A stretch of 64,000 nucleotides of DNA from Eubacteriaceae bacterium (lineage in GTDB: Bacteria > Bacillota > Clostridia > Peptostreptococcales > Anaerovoracaceae), in the NCBI GenBank assembly GCA_902362805.1, contig CABIXY010000011.1, positions 1-64,000 on the forward strand, written 5' to 3'. The notes under the pieces were generated by a model. The model was not told the DNA's origin and ran no database searches. It saw only the letters and a program-made list of their open reading frames with translations. Shown here piece by piece: positions 8,449-17,188 of the stretch; the stretch's first letter is position 1; every line of letters begins with the position of its first letter. Both the position numbers and the translations under genes were made by a program.

Positions 8449-8778
8449 GATTGTTGGCAGTTTCTGCGAGAATTGAGAAACTGGAGCAGGATGGATTTAT
8501 CAAAGGATATCATACGGATTTAGATATGGAAAAATTGGGGTACGGTATCAAAGCTTTATTATGATTACCGTGGAGCCGGAAGACAGTCAGAAGTTCTACG
8601 AATTTATCAAAGCGCGGAAATGTGCTTTAGAGTGTACCATATTACGAGGCCTTACTCAATGATACTCAAGGCAACCTTTTCCACTACGACGCTGCTGGAT
8701 GAATTTTTAGGTAAACTGCAAGTCTTTGGCAAGACGGAGATGCAGGTGGTGTTTTCTACCGTGCTGGAACGACATTAA
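8449..8778 (+). pseudogene. Broken Lrp/AsnC-family regulator
   Basis: Three frames spliced together give most of an Lrp/AsnC protein. SARIEKLEQDGFIKGYHTDL is the end of the helix-turn-helix domain. MITVEPEDSQKFYEFIKA belongs to the ligand domain, and YSMILKATFSTTT then QVFGKTEMQVVFSTVLERH form the typical C-terminus. Frameshifts occur near 8562 and near 8620-8640, and the N-terminal half of the DNA-binding domain is absent. A good terminator still follows, so decay seems recent. Confidence 0.8.
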
Positions 8779-8786
8779 AGGCTCGC

Positions 8787-8816
8787 CGCTTCTGACCCGT
8801 TCAGAGGCGTTTTTTT
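8787..8816 (+). terminator. Terminator behind the broken Lrp gene
   Basis: A 9-bp stem (CGCTTCTGA/TCAGAGGCG, one G-T pair) with a 5-base loop is followed by seven T residues. It is the original Rho-independent terminator of the decayed Lrp-type gene. Confidence 0.8.
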
Positions 8817-8824
8817 AATATAGT

Positions 8825-9311
8825 GGAACGGTATTTATAATCTGGGTTGCAATGCCGCCTACAACTGCACCGTTGAGACGCATAAATCCGATCACCATGC
8901 TCCTACCGCAGCATTGTTTTCATTCAAAGAAAAAACTCCCATCAGATAACTCGTTCAGAATCCCTCTGCCATCTCCTCGTTTTTTCTCCAGTTCCAATAA
9001 CTGCCGATTCAAATCACCGGCGCTTTGGTTTTGATAGCGAGTCGATAAAGGCGATGAATCTTACGGCCATGCATTTCCCCGAAGGAACCGCCCATCACTT
9101 CACCATCCTGGCTAAAGACGTATACCAGGCACCCGTCAATGGTTCCATATCCGGTTATGACACCATCCGAGGCCTCAACCTTCTCAGGCGTATAGAAATC
9201 TGTCCGCCGTGCGGTAATATGCTCGCCGATTTCCATAAAGCTGCCTGGGTCTAAAATTCGGCGAATTCTTCGAAGCGCTTTTGTTGTAGTACGCCGTTCC
9301 GTTACAATCAT
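8825..9311 (-). pseudogene. Acyl-CoA carboxyltransferase remnant with internal deletion
   Basis: The first 100 codons (9311-9009) read RRILDPGSFMEIG, GVITGYGTIDGCLVYVFSQD and VMGGSFGEMHGRKI. This is the N-terminal domain of biotin-dependent carboxyltransferases such as methylmalonyl-CoA or glutaconyl-CoA decarboxylase alpha. The frame then stops at KTKAPVI. Shortly after, another frame gives LLELEKKRGDGRGILNELSD, and a third gives VIGFMRLNGAVVGGIATQ, which belong to the C-terminal domain. About 150 residues between them are missing. The piece cannot be functional. The exact original substrate is not decidable. Confidence 0.8.
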
Positions 9312-9477
9312 CTTCTGTCCCCCATTCTTGTAATTTCGCTATCATTGTAAGCGGCCGCAGTACAGAGTACAAGCGCCAGCGGTAAGTTACTAATTATTTA
9401 AAGAATTAGTATGCTCCACTTTAAATATGAAAAAATCCAGCGTCATATTATTTTATTTTAAAACTGTATTTCAGCAG

Positions 9478-9526
9478 CCAAAAGCAAAACGGCTTCCCTA
9501 TTTTAGGAAAACCGTTTTGCTTTTGG
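9478..9526. terminator. Bidirectional terminator-like hairpin
   Basis: A 15-bp perfect inverted repeat (CCAAAAGCAAAACGG and its complement) with a 19-base loop lies directly past the stop codon of the PHP phosphatase gene. Each right arm is T-rich, so it can serve the minus-strand operon, although no long T run follows. Confidence 0.65.
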
Positions 9527-9531
9527 TTCAT

Positions 9532-10362
9532 TCAATTAATCTTGTAAAAGGATGGTTCATGCTGTCTGAAAACAGCATAGTAGGAGATACCATAACTTTT
9601 TATCATCTGGCTGACTTCCTCAAATCCCTCCCCCAGGCGTTCTGCCACATGAGCGTCAGAGCCAAAGGTGATGATTTCGCCGCCAAGTTCGGCATATCTT
9701 TTGATAATTTCCTTGTTGGGATTTATCATGTTTTTCGCCTTATATTTGGAAGTATTGCACTCAATTCCACGTCCAGTCGTAATCAGTTCCTTTAATATCT
9801 CGTCTATGATATCACCGTATTTTGAATAGGAGAACGACTCTCTGGCACCGGGACCGTATCTGAGAACGAAATCCATATGTCCTGCCACATCAAAATGGCA
9901 AAACCCTTTTACGTTCTTCAGTTCCTCTTCAAAATACTGTCTGACTGCCGTCTCAATGTCCACATCTTCATAGTGACGTTTATCTTCCGCATCCATCTTG
10001 TGAAAAGTATGGGTTGAGCCTATGATAAAATCAAAGGGATATTTTGCTGCGTATTCATTGAGTTTCTCTGTGATATGAGGCTGGATGCCCAGTTCAATGC
10101 CGATCAGCAATTCAATCTTGTCTCTGTACTTTTCTTTTAGAGCCGTCAAGTCTGCAACATAGGCCGCCGTGGTATCGTCGTCTCCCACATCGTTTAGGAG
10201 AAATTTGAAATAGTCCGGCGGAAACGGTGGCGCATCAAAATCCTGATGGTCTGTAATACACAGACCCTCCATACCCAGACTGATAGCCTTTTCTATCTGC
10301 GCCTCTACTGGCGTTAGAGAATCGCTGGACCATCTCGTATGTACGTGCATATCTGGAATCAT
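9532..10362 (-). CDS. PHP-domain phosphatase, histidinol-phosphatase family
   Basis: This 276-residue protein opens with DMHVHTRWSSD, the first PHP metal motif (H6-x-H8). It also has TDHQDFDAP, GIELGIQPH, GSTHTFH and the C-terminal TFGSDAHVAERLG. Length and motif order fit HisJ/HisK-type histidinol-phosphate phosphatases. No histidine-biosynthesis gene is nearby. It starts one base after the stop of an NhaC antiporter gene, so the two are co-transcribed, and another phosphoester may be the real substrate. Confidence is high for the family and modest for the substrate. Confidence 0.8.
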   Translation of the reverse strand: MIPDMHVHTRWSSDSLTPVEAQIEKAISLGMEGLCITDHQDFDAPPFPPDYFKFLLNDVGDDDTTAAYVADLTALKEKYRDKIELLIGIELGIQPHITEKLNEYAAKYPFDFIIGSTHTFHKMDAEDKRHYEDVDIETAVRQYFEEELKNVKGFCHFDVAGHMDFVLRYGPGARESFSYSKYGDIIDEILKELITTGRGIECNTSKYKAKNMINPNKEIIKRYAELGGEIITFGSDAHVAERLGEGFEEVSQMIKSYGISYYAVFRQHEPSFYKIN

Positions 10363-11838
10363 TTATTTTGCCTCCTCCATTGGAGCTGCTTCAGCAGTTT
10401 CTTTTTCTAACGGTTTAATACAGATGCCCGTCGCCGCATATACATAGGCGATAACCCATACTGCGTAGCTCATGAAACAATACGGCAGGTATTGAATGAT
10501 GGATACCCCCAGTACGGATGGGTAGTAAACGCCAGAACCGGACCAAGGAATAAAGCCCGCTAAACCGGTTCCGAAGTCTTCCATCGTCCTTGACAAGTTG
10601 AGCGTAGATAAGCCCATTTCTTTATATTTCTCGCTGTACATTTCACCAGTAAGAATCAATGCCAATGAAGAACTTCCTCCGATGGCAACCAATACGATGA
10701 CAGAGATAGAGGTCGCGAAAATCAGTCCAAATCTGGTCTTTACAGAAGTCAGCAGCTTCCCAAGGAGAACTTCAATTGCACCGATCTGTTCCATAATACC
10801 GGCAAAATAGAAACAGATATAAATCAGGATAAAGGACTTCAACATCGATGCCAGACCGCCGCGATTCAGAAGCGCCATGGCATCCTCCCCTGCATTGGCC
10901 GCAGAGAAACCTTCTCTTGCATTTTCAACCATTTCTAAGTTGAATCCGTTATAGAGAGCTGATACGCCGTCCTGCAGATCATACCCTTGATAGAAGATAC
11001 CGATGAGCAAAGCGACAACAGCAGAAATCATCATTACAACAGTGGATGGTTTCTTAGTGATAGCACCGTATACGACAATGACCAACGGAATCAATACGAT
11101 GATGTTCCAGTTGAAAGCAGCATCTAGTGTATCTAAGAGCTGCAGAGTGTTCTCCGGCAGGCCAGTACCTGTTGTCTTGGTACTGATACCCATAATGATG
11201 TAAATAATGACACCGACGGCGGCTGCCGGTACAACAGTCTTTGACATATGTCTGATATGATCGAAGATATCATTTTTGGTAGACAATGCTGCCAGGATTG
11301 TCGTATCAGAAAGAGGTGACAGCTTGTCCCCGAAGATAGCGCCTGTATAGCATGCGCCTGCCACGGCTGCAATATTCACATTCGGCATTGCGGTGGCAAT
11401 CCCCATCATGGCGATACCTGCTGTTGCAGCAGATCCCCAAGAAGTACCTGTGCAAGTAGAAAATATTGCGCAGAGGGCAAAGGCCGAAACCAATATCCAT
11501 TTTTCGCTAACTAACTGTACGCCGTAGTAGATGAACATAGGGATGGTTCCTGAGTACATCCATGCACCCAGCAGGAATCCCACCGCCAGCAGTACAGAAA
11601 GCGCAGCTGTCGCGGATTTGATTTTTTCAGCTGTATACATCTCCATCTCCTGCCAGGAGTATCCGCAGCGCCAGCCGATAAATACGACGTAACACACAGC
11701 AATACCGATCAAAGCTGGAGCGGATAGATCAGCCAGTGAGCCGAAGAAGAAGATAACTAATAGTACAATGACTGCAGAAAGCGCTTCTAGCATATTGGGC
11801 TTTCTTTTTACTCTTGTTGGTTTTTCCTTTTGTTTCAT
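10363..11838 (-). CDS. NhaC-family Na+/H+ (or substrate) antiporter, first paralogue
   Basis: The 491-residue polytopic protein has the NhaC hallmarks: GTSWGSAATAG for the first half, GDKLSPLSDTTILAA, and a second half ending in a GFIPWSGSGVYY segment. About 11-12 hydrophobic segments are visible. The family exchanges sodium for protons, or organic acids with cations. I chose the Met at 11838, where AAGGAG lies 8 bases upstream. The 32 codons above it are AT-rich and unlike protein. Two other NhaC paralogues (34983 and 58220) lie in this window beside catabolic genes. This one is paired with a PHP phosphatase. Confidence 0.88.
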   Translation of the reverse strand: MKQKEKPTRVKRKPNMLEALSAVIVLLVIFFFGSLADLSAPALIGIAVCYVVFIGWRCGYSWQEMEMYTAEKIKSATAALSVLLAVGFLLGAWMYSGTIPMFIYYGVQLVSEKWILVSAFALCAIFSTCTGTSWGSAATAGIAMMGIATAMPNVNIAAVAGACYTGAIFGDKLSPLSDTTILAALSTKNDIFDHIRHMSKTVVPAAAVGVIIYIIMGISTKTTGTGLPENTLQLLDTLDAAFNWNIIVLIPLVIVVYGAITKKPSTVVMMISAVVALLIGIFYQGYDLQDGVSALYNGFNLEMVENAREGFSAANAGEDAMALLNRGGLASMLKSFILIYICFYFAGIMEQIGAIEVLLGKLLTSVKTRFGLIFATSISVIVLVAIGGSSSLALILTGEMYSEKYKEMGLSTLNLSRTMEDFGTGLAGFIPWSGSGVYYPSVLGVSIIQYLPYCFMSYAVWVIAYVYAATGICIKPLEKETAEAAPMEEAK

Positions 11839-12078
11839 TTGCGTTCTCCTTAAAAGTGGAATAAATAAGTCCTGTGTCCTAGGATAGCTAAATTGTAGCA
11901 ATTTTCTTTCATTTGATGTTTTGATAAAACTCAAAATTTAGACCGCATTTTTTGTATTATTTGAAAATTTATATATTTTACAAAAAAAAATCCAGAAATT
12001 GAGTAATGCTACAAAGCAAAAAAGCGCGATAAACTTATATAATTTTGTTACAACATATAAAAGGTTAGGAGTTATGAT

Positions 12079-13071
12079 ATGTTTTATTTTATGATAGGCA
12101 TCGGCCTAATCTTCGCTTATATCAACGGCATGCACGACGGCGGCACTGTCGTTGCCACGACCATCTCTTCCAGGCTGATTTCGCCGTCAAAAGCAGTCTT
12201 TATCGCAGGCATTGCTAATTTTTTAGGCGCCATCGCCTTGGGAACTGCCGTCGCATATACAATCTCGGAAAACATCATTGATATCTCTCCCGTTCTATCA
12301 GGGCAGCCAGATACCTGTTACGCCTTTGTCGCCGCAGCTTTTGTCGGAAGTATGGTCTGGAATGTCTTTACCTGGATTGTCAAACTACCCTCCAGCGCCT
12401 CTCACTCTATGATCGGATCCATGATTGGCAGCGGTATAGCTGCCTATGGGCTGGCATACATAGAATGGTATGCAATTTTTATCAAAGTCATCCTGGCGAT
12501 GTTGGTTTCTCCAGTGGTCGGTTTCCTTTTTGGATATCTCTTTCTCAAACTGCAGAACCGTCTATTGAAAAATGCTACCATCGTATGGACTAAGCGAATT
12601 ATGATCCTGCACAAACTGAGCAGTTTTTTTCTTGCATTCAGTTACGGCAGCAACGACTCACAAAAAGTCATGGGACTCATCGCCATCGGCCTCGCAGGTT
12701 TCTATTCTGCGGACGTTGAGATTCCTCTTTGGCTCATTCTTGCTTGCTCTGCTGCACTAGCCATCGGCACCATAACCGGAGGATACAACATGATTAAAAC
12801 CGTCGGCATGGATATCTGCAAAATCGATATTCATAATTCCTTCGCCTCTCAGATGGCAACGATCTTTGTCGTGACCATCGCCAACTTGACAGGTCTGCCC
12901 ATCAGCGCAACCCAGGTTATCACATCATCTGTCATGGGCGTAGGTACCAGCAACACTCCGAAAGCGGTCAACTGGGGTATAACAAAAAAAATCATCTTAG
13001 CATGGCTGATCACGATTCCGGCATCTGCCCTCATTGGCGCTGGAATCTTCTACGCCATGAAACAAATATAA
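12079..13071 (+). CDS. pit: PiT-family inorganic phosphate transporter
   Basis: The 330-residue membrane protein has the duplicated PiT signature: NGMHDGG in the first half and SYGSNDSQKVMG in the second. About ten hydrophobic segments are present, with GGYNMIKTVG and SATQVITSS near the end. PiT carriers import metal-phosphate with protons at low affinity. It is followed after 13 bp by the DUF47/PhoU-like partner, the usual two-gene arrangement. TAGGAG precedes the start. The 240 bp to the divergent NhaC gene is AT-rich and holds TATAAT at 12038-12043 but no convincing -35 box. Confidence 0.92.
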   Translation: MFYFMIGIGLIFAYINGMHDGGTVVATTISSRLISPSKAVFIAGIANFLGAIALGTAVAYTISENIIDISPVLSGQPDTCYAFVAAAFVGSMVWNVFTWIVKLPSSASHSMIGSMIGSGIAAYGLAYIEWYAIFIKVILAMLVSPVVGFLFGYLFLKLQNRLLKNATIVWTKRIMILHKLSSFFLAFSYGSNDSQKVMGLIAIGLAGFYSADVEIPLWLILACSAALAIGTITGGYNMIKTVGMDICKIDIHNSFASQMATIFVVTIANLTGLPISATQVITSSVMGVGTSNTPKAVNWGITKKIILAWLITIPASALIGAGIFYAMKQI

Positions 13072-13084
13072 GAAAGGAACGAAC

Positions 13085-13723
13085 ATGAAAAAGACGAAAA
13101 AAAAGAAAAATTTCTTCAAGAAAAAAGAGCGTCCTGATTTCTACCACATGCTCACAAGGCAGTGTGAAATCACTTCAAGGAGTATCTCTCTTTTATTAAA
13201 ATATATCAGTACCGGCGATCTGCAGCTGGCAGAGCAGATAGAAAGCTGCGAAAAAAATGCAGATAAGATTCGGCGAGATTTGATCGATTACGTTGAAAAC
13301 TCCTTTATTACCCCCCTGGATCGTCACGATCTCTTCTCTGTGTCCCGTGACATTGACGACATCACCGACAAGATCAAGGATTTAAAGGACTTTTTAATCT
13401 TTTTCAACTACACGCCCACTGAAAAAAATATTGAAATGGCGAAATTGATCGACTCCTCCATCTATTCTCTCACCTGCGCCATGAGCGAATGGTCTGAGGA
13501 CAGCATTGAGAACTTCTGGGATTATCTGGTCAAAGCGAAGAAAAACGAAAATCAAATTAAGCGGCTTTACTGGGAGAACATCAATGATCTGGACAAATAC
13601 AAGGCGTCTCTGCGAGATATCATCATTATCAGAGAGTTTTCCAAGGACTTGAATAAGCTGGCTAATAAGGTCGGGCAGGCCGCAGACAGTATCAGCGATA
13701 TCAAAATTAAATCAATTAAATAG
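13085..13723 (+). CDS. DUF47 (PhoU-like) Pit accessory protein
   Basis: This 212-residue, helix-rich soluble protein begins with a very basic tail. It carries DRHDLFSVSRDIDDITDKIK, the metal-binding-like helix of the DUF47/TIGR00153 family, which folds like PhoU. These proteins are encoded with Pit transporters and are thought to control them. The gene follows pit on the same transcript and ends in a terminator shared with the convergent PucR gene. Confidence 0.88.
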   Translation: MKKTKKKKNFFKKKERPDFYHMLTRQCEITSRSISLLLKYISTGDLQLAEQIESCEKNADKIRRDLIDYVENSFITPLDRHDLFSVSRDIDDITDKIKDLKDFLIFFNYTPTEKNIEMAKLIDSSIYSLTCAMSEWSEDSIENFWDYLVKAKKNENQIKRLYWENINDLDKYKASLRDIIIIREFSKDLNKLANKVGQAADSISDIKIKSIK

Positions 13724-13725
13724 AA

Positions 13726-13748
13726 AAGCAGCCTTTAAAGGGCTGCTT
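13726..13748. terminator. Shared convergent terminator
   Basis: AAGCAGCC pairs with GGCTGCTT around TTTAAAG. The hairpin sits just past the stop codon of the DUF47 gene and covers the last codons of the convergent PucR gene. T-rich tails follow on the plus strand. Confidence 0.65.
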
Positions 13749-14901
13749 GTTTCTTTAGCAGATAAATTCTCACCGCAGTGGATAGTTCTCCATAGAACTC
13801 AAATTCCGTCTTCCCGCCTGCACCGATCAGTTCTCTCACTTTCGCCAACCGATAGCGGATTGTATTCTGGTGGCAGTTGCATTCTAAGGCCGTACTTGTG
13901 ATATCACCATTATTGACCACCAGGGTAATCACAGTATTGAGATATTCCTCCTTATCCAGAATCGGCCGCAAGATGCTTTCCGAAAACTCATTCAATGCAT
14001 AGCTGTCCTTCAGCGGAATGAGATATTTGAAGGAGCCGATGTTATTAAAAGTTCCGTAATCCCTGCAGTCCGTCACACTAGCTGCAAAAGTATGATAGGC
14101 CTCTCGCAGGCAGCGGTCCAGTTCCTCATAAGGGTGATAGATATTACCCCGCGAAATATACACTTTTTCTTCGTCAATGGACAGGCTCTCCATGGCTTCA
14201 CTAAGAATCAGCTGAAACTTTTCGTCCTCATCATAGGCACTGGTCAATATGATGAATAAGCCTTTGTTATATTTACAGAGCATCGCCTTATTTTTCAAAC
14301 TTTTGTTGAGATAGAAATTCCTAAAAATTCTCGACATGTCCAGCTTTATGCCCTTTACAGAAGGTTTGATATATACGGCTACGGCATTTTTCTTAAAGAG
14401 AAGGGAAATGCTCTTGCTAATTCGCAGCACCTCCTCTTTGGGCAGCTCATTTTCAATCATTTTTTTGATATTCTCTTCTGCCAGAATCTGCGTGTCATCC
14501 CTTTGGACAGCCTCCATGATTTCATAGATGATGTTTTCAAAATAACGATCCGGCCCAAAGGAAAATATCGGCAGATTATTTTCATTTGAAAAGGCGACGA
14601 CTTCTGCAGGCAATTCATCATAAATCACACGTTTATAAGCAAAGGCGGAGATTCCCAAGTTGTACAAGTTCTGTACAGCATCAAGAATCCGGCTGCTGTC
14701 ATTCTGTGCAAAGAGCAGACTGGAGATGACAAAACTGTCTTTGTCGAATGCATTGTCATTGTGGTAATCCACATCCGGTGCAAACTCATAGTCAGCGATC
14801 CCCGCTGAGCAGACAACCCTGTCCATGCCTTTTTCTCCAGAGACTAGCTTAAATCCCTGCAGGCTCTGTAATTGTAATAACTCTTTTACTTTTAGTGCCA
14901 T
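13735..14901 (-). CDS. PucR-family transcriptional regulator
   Basis: The 388-residue protein has an N-terminal PucR domain (LLQLQSLQGFKLVSG to about residue 125), a GGDEF-like middle domain and a C-terminal helix-turn-helix of the PucR/CdaR type (STALECNCHQNTIRYRLAKV). Such regulators usually control purine, amino-acid or sugar-acid catabolism near their own gene. No obvious target is adjacent: the phosphate genes are convergent, and the CotH operon ends upstream on the same strand. The ligand is unknown. Confidence 0.85.
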   Translation of the reverse strand: MALKVKELLQLQSLQGFKLVSGEKGMDRVVCSAGIADYEFAPDVDYHNDNAFDKDSFVISSLLFAQNDSSRILDAVQNLYNLGISAFAYKRVIYDELPAEVVAFSNENNLPIFSFGPDRYFENIIYEIMEAVQRDDTQILAEENIKKMIENELPKEEVLRISKSISLLFKKNAVAVYIKPSVKGIKLDMSRIFRNFYLNKSLKNKAMLCKYNKGLFIILTSAYDEDEKFQLILSEAMESLSIDEEKVYISRGNIYHPYEELDRCLREAYHTFAASVTDCRDYGTFNNIGSFKYLIPLKDSYALNEFSESILRPILDKEEYLNTVITLVVNNGDITSTALECNCHQNTIRYRLAKVRELIGAGGKTEFEFYGELSTAVRIYLLKKQAAL

Positions 14902-14943
14902 AAGTCTTCCTTTCTACAACAACAGAACAACTGTAAATGCAAT

Positions 14944-16374
14944 CTAGATTTCGCAATCTTCATATAAGTCCTCGATATGTTCATCGATATAATTTAGTCT
15001 TTTTTCAATTGTCCGCTTTAAGAAATCAATCGCTTCACTATAAGATTTGGCATTTCTTTTTTCATTGCCATCATCACGGCTCAATTTTGTAGAAAAAACA
15101 TATTCCCATATCTTATAGTTCCGCTCCAGCGCGCCTGATAGATTCTCTTGTCTTTCATCAATCATCTGGTAGAGAGTTTTCGTGCTCAGTTCATTTTGAC
15201 GCAGGCTATGATAACGCTGACAAATCTTTTCTACAAAATCCCGATCCTTTAGTAACTGGTCGAACCATGGTGCTTCAATCATATAAAATTGATCGTATTG
15301 CATAGCAAACCACTGGTAATTGTCAAATGCATTGTTAAAGTCCCAAACAGCTAGCTTTAGCTTTCCGCCCAGCTCCTTATACGGATAGGTGGATAACACG
15401 CCTCCGTCATTATTTAGCGTTATCTCATTCAGAATAAAGTAATCGACAAAATTATCGACGTCGATATAATCTTCATATTGGAAGGAGGCAAAATCATCAG
15501 AATACAGCCTCTCTTCAAACGCTGAAATATCCTTTGTGATCCATTGCTTCTGTTTTTGCGTTATATTGCTGCTGGTGGGATATTCAATGCTCAATTCATT
15601 GATCGTTTTTCCATGCATCTGTCCCCAGGTTTTTATGACGTCCGTCTCCGTGCCTACGCGATCTCTCTTCAGTATATAGGCCGTCTGTCCTGACATCAGT
15701 CCAAAGGTGCTGAGTCGAAGCCGTGATTCGCCATTGGTAACTGGTTCGACAGCCAAATAAATTCCCTGATATCTGCCATCGACAAACAACTCGATATAAC
15801 GGCTGTCTGGCGCCCATTCCATGATTTTCCTCGCTGTATCATAAACAAGGGAATTTCTGATCAAAGTTTTATCCAGAAAGGGTCCGTAAAGTACCCATTC
15901 GCTATTTTTGCCCATTCCGCACAGAGGGTAATTGAGCGTTCCGCCTTTTTTCTTCTTGAAGAGCTTCAATCGATACTGCGATTTGTCAAATTGAGAATAA
16001 GAGGAAGCGCCACGCAGCTTGATAGTGCAGTGCAAAACTGTATCCGGGCTTTCCGCGATATTATTGCCGGATGCACGATCTAAAATTCCAACCTTTCCCC
16101 AAACTCCGGCAGATTTGACAATCTGCTGATTGCCAGTGTCAATCATCAGTACCGGTAGTTCCGAGGTAAACGACTTAATTCCATATTTGTCGAGATGTTT
16201 TATATCAGGTTTGCAGACCGTTCCGTCAGTATATTGTTTTTCTTCTTTTTGAGACTCTTTGAATCCTTCTTTGTCATAAATATATGCGGCACATATTGTA
16301 GTACCAACCAATAACCCAATCATAACGATACTTAATAAAATCCTTTTCAAGGTTATCACCTTTCTCAATTTCAT
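14944..16374 (-). CDS. CotH-type kinase, membrane-anchored
   Basis: This 476-residue protein starts with a membrane anchor (about residues 10-30) followed by an extracytoplasmic CotH domain. The domain includes KLRGASSYSQFDKSQYRLKL, the FVDGRYQGIYLAVEPV strand and the active-site-like LAVWDFNNAFDN. CotH proteins are atypical kinases known for phosphorylating spore-coat or surface proteins. It is the last gene of a nine-gene envelope operon, and its start overlaps the DUF4956 stop by one base. CotH, VTC and DUF4956 commonly travel together in clostridia. The target here could be the operon's own cell-surface protein; that is inference. Confidence 0.85.
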   Translation of the reverse strand: MKLRKVITLKRILLSIVMIGLLVGTTICAAYIYDKEGFKESQKEEKQYTDGTVCKPDIKHLDKYGIKSFTSELPVLMIDTGNQQIVKSAGVWGKVGILDRASGNNIAESPDTVLHCTIKLRGASSYSQFDKSQYRLKLFKKKKGGTLNYPLCGMGKNSEWVLYGPFLDKTLIRNSLVYDTARKIMEWAPDSRYIELFVDGRYQGIYLAVEPVTNGESRLRLSTFGLMSGQTAYILKRDRVGTETDVIKTWGQMHGKTINELSIEYPTSSNITQKQKQWITKDISAFEERLYSDDFASFQYEDYIDVDNFVDYFILNEITLNNDGGVLSTYPYKELGGKLKLAVWDFNNAFDNYQWFAMQYDQFYMIEAPWFDQLLKDRDFVEKICQRYHSLRQNELSTKTLYQMIDERQENLSGALERNYKIWEYVFSTKLSRDDGNEKRNAKSYSEAIDFLKRTIEKRLNYIDEHIEDLYEDCEI

Positions 16375-17054
16375 TACCTGCCGATGTCGTCTAACTGCTC
16401 AACTAGATTTACATTATTTACACCCTCAAGTTCCATCAACTTCTGATCAATACTGATGATATTCTTTTCCTTGGCCTTTTTCAATAGACCCTCACTAATC
16501 GTATAGACAAACTCACAGCTCTCCTTTGTCACATTTTTCATAGTCAGATGTGCTTTTGCTTTAAAATATACGTCCACTGCGGCCTCAATCTTATTTTGCG
16601 CGTCTAAGCTTCCTTGTATGATGAGAAGCTGCCGGTTTTCTGTTATCACTTGTCGCGTGACAATCATGAACAAAAAAATCGTAATGCAGCCGATGCCTAC
16701 AAGCATATACTGAGAGACACCGCAGCCAATGCCCACGGCAATTCCCCAAAAGATAAAAGATGCATCCCTCACCTCTTTTACCGCAGTACGAAAACGAATG
16801 ATGGAAAGTGCGCCTACCATTCCGAGGGACAGTGCAATGTTATTGCCGATAACGGACATAATTAGCGTAGTGATAATCGTAATCATGCCAAGAGAAACAT
16901 TAAACTTCCTACTATATGCTGCGCCAGAATAGGTAATCTTGTAGGTGAACATAATAAAGAACGCCGCGACAAACGTGATCACATTGTTAAGTAAAACAAC
17001 GTTTAAGCTGATTTCTTCCGCATTTACCAAATTTTCTATGATGAATTCTCTCAT
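16374..17054 (-). CDS. DUF4956 membrane protein
   Basis: The 226-residue protein has four N-terminal membrane segments (roughly residues 22-45, 52-75, 80-95 and 105-145), the conserved GNNIALSLGMVGALSIIRFR and KEVRDASFIFWGIAVGIGCG motifs, and a soluble C-terminal domain of about 80 residues. These define DUF4956. Function is unknown, but the family is coupled with VTC polyphosphate-polymerase-like and CotH proteins. The Met at 17054 follows GGGAG by 5-6 bases and is preferred over an upstream frame start at 17084. Confidence 0.85.
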   Translation of the reverse strand: MREFIIENLVNAEEISLNVVLLNNVITFVAAFFIMFTYKITYSGAAYSRKFNVSLGMITIITTLIMSVIGNNIALSLGMVGALSIIRFRTAVKEVRDASFIFWGIAVGIGCGVSQYMLVGIGCITIFLFMIVTRQVITENRQLLIIQGSLDAQNKIEAAVDVYFKAKAHLTMKNVTKESCEFVYTISEGLLKKAKEKNIISIDQKLMELEGVNNVNLVEQLDDIGR

Positions 17055-17090
17055 TTTAATCTCCCTGCTTAACCATAAATCCAAACTCTA

Positions 17091-17188
17091 TTATATCATG
17101 TGTTTCCTTTGAAAATATAATCCAGGCACATGATTCAATGAACGCTTCCCTTCGGCAGCGCCGTTAGATTTCTGCGTTTATTATATCA
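17091..17188. repeat. Diverged two-hairpin repeat covering the wecB stop codon
   Basis: TTATATCA occurs at 17091 and 17181, a period of 90 bp. Inside are TCATGTG/CACATGA (7-bp perfect stem) and ATGAACGC/GCGTTTAT (one G-T pair), the latter enclosing CTTCGGCAGCGCCGTTAG. That loop closely resembles the one in the 7.6-kb element (CTTGCGGCAACGCCGATAG). The wecB stop codon and its last codons lie inside the element. Confidence 0.65.

Noticed and set aside
11839..12078. Defined promoters between nhaC and pit
   Set aside because: The region is AT-rich with a single TATAAT on the plus strand but no matching -35 box, so no promoter is listed.
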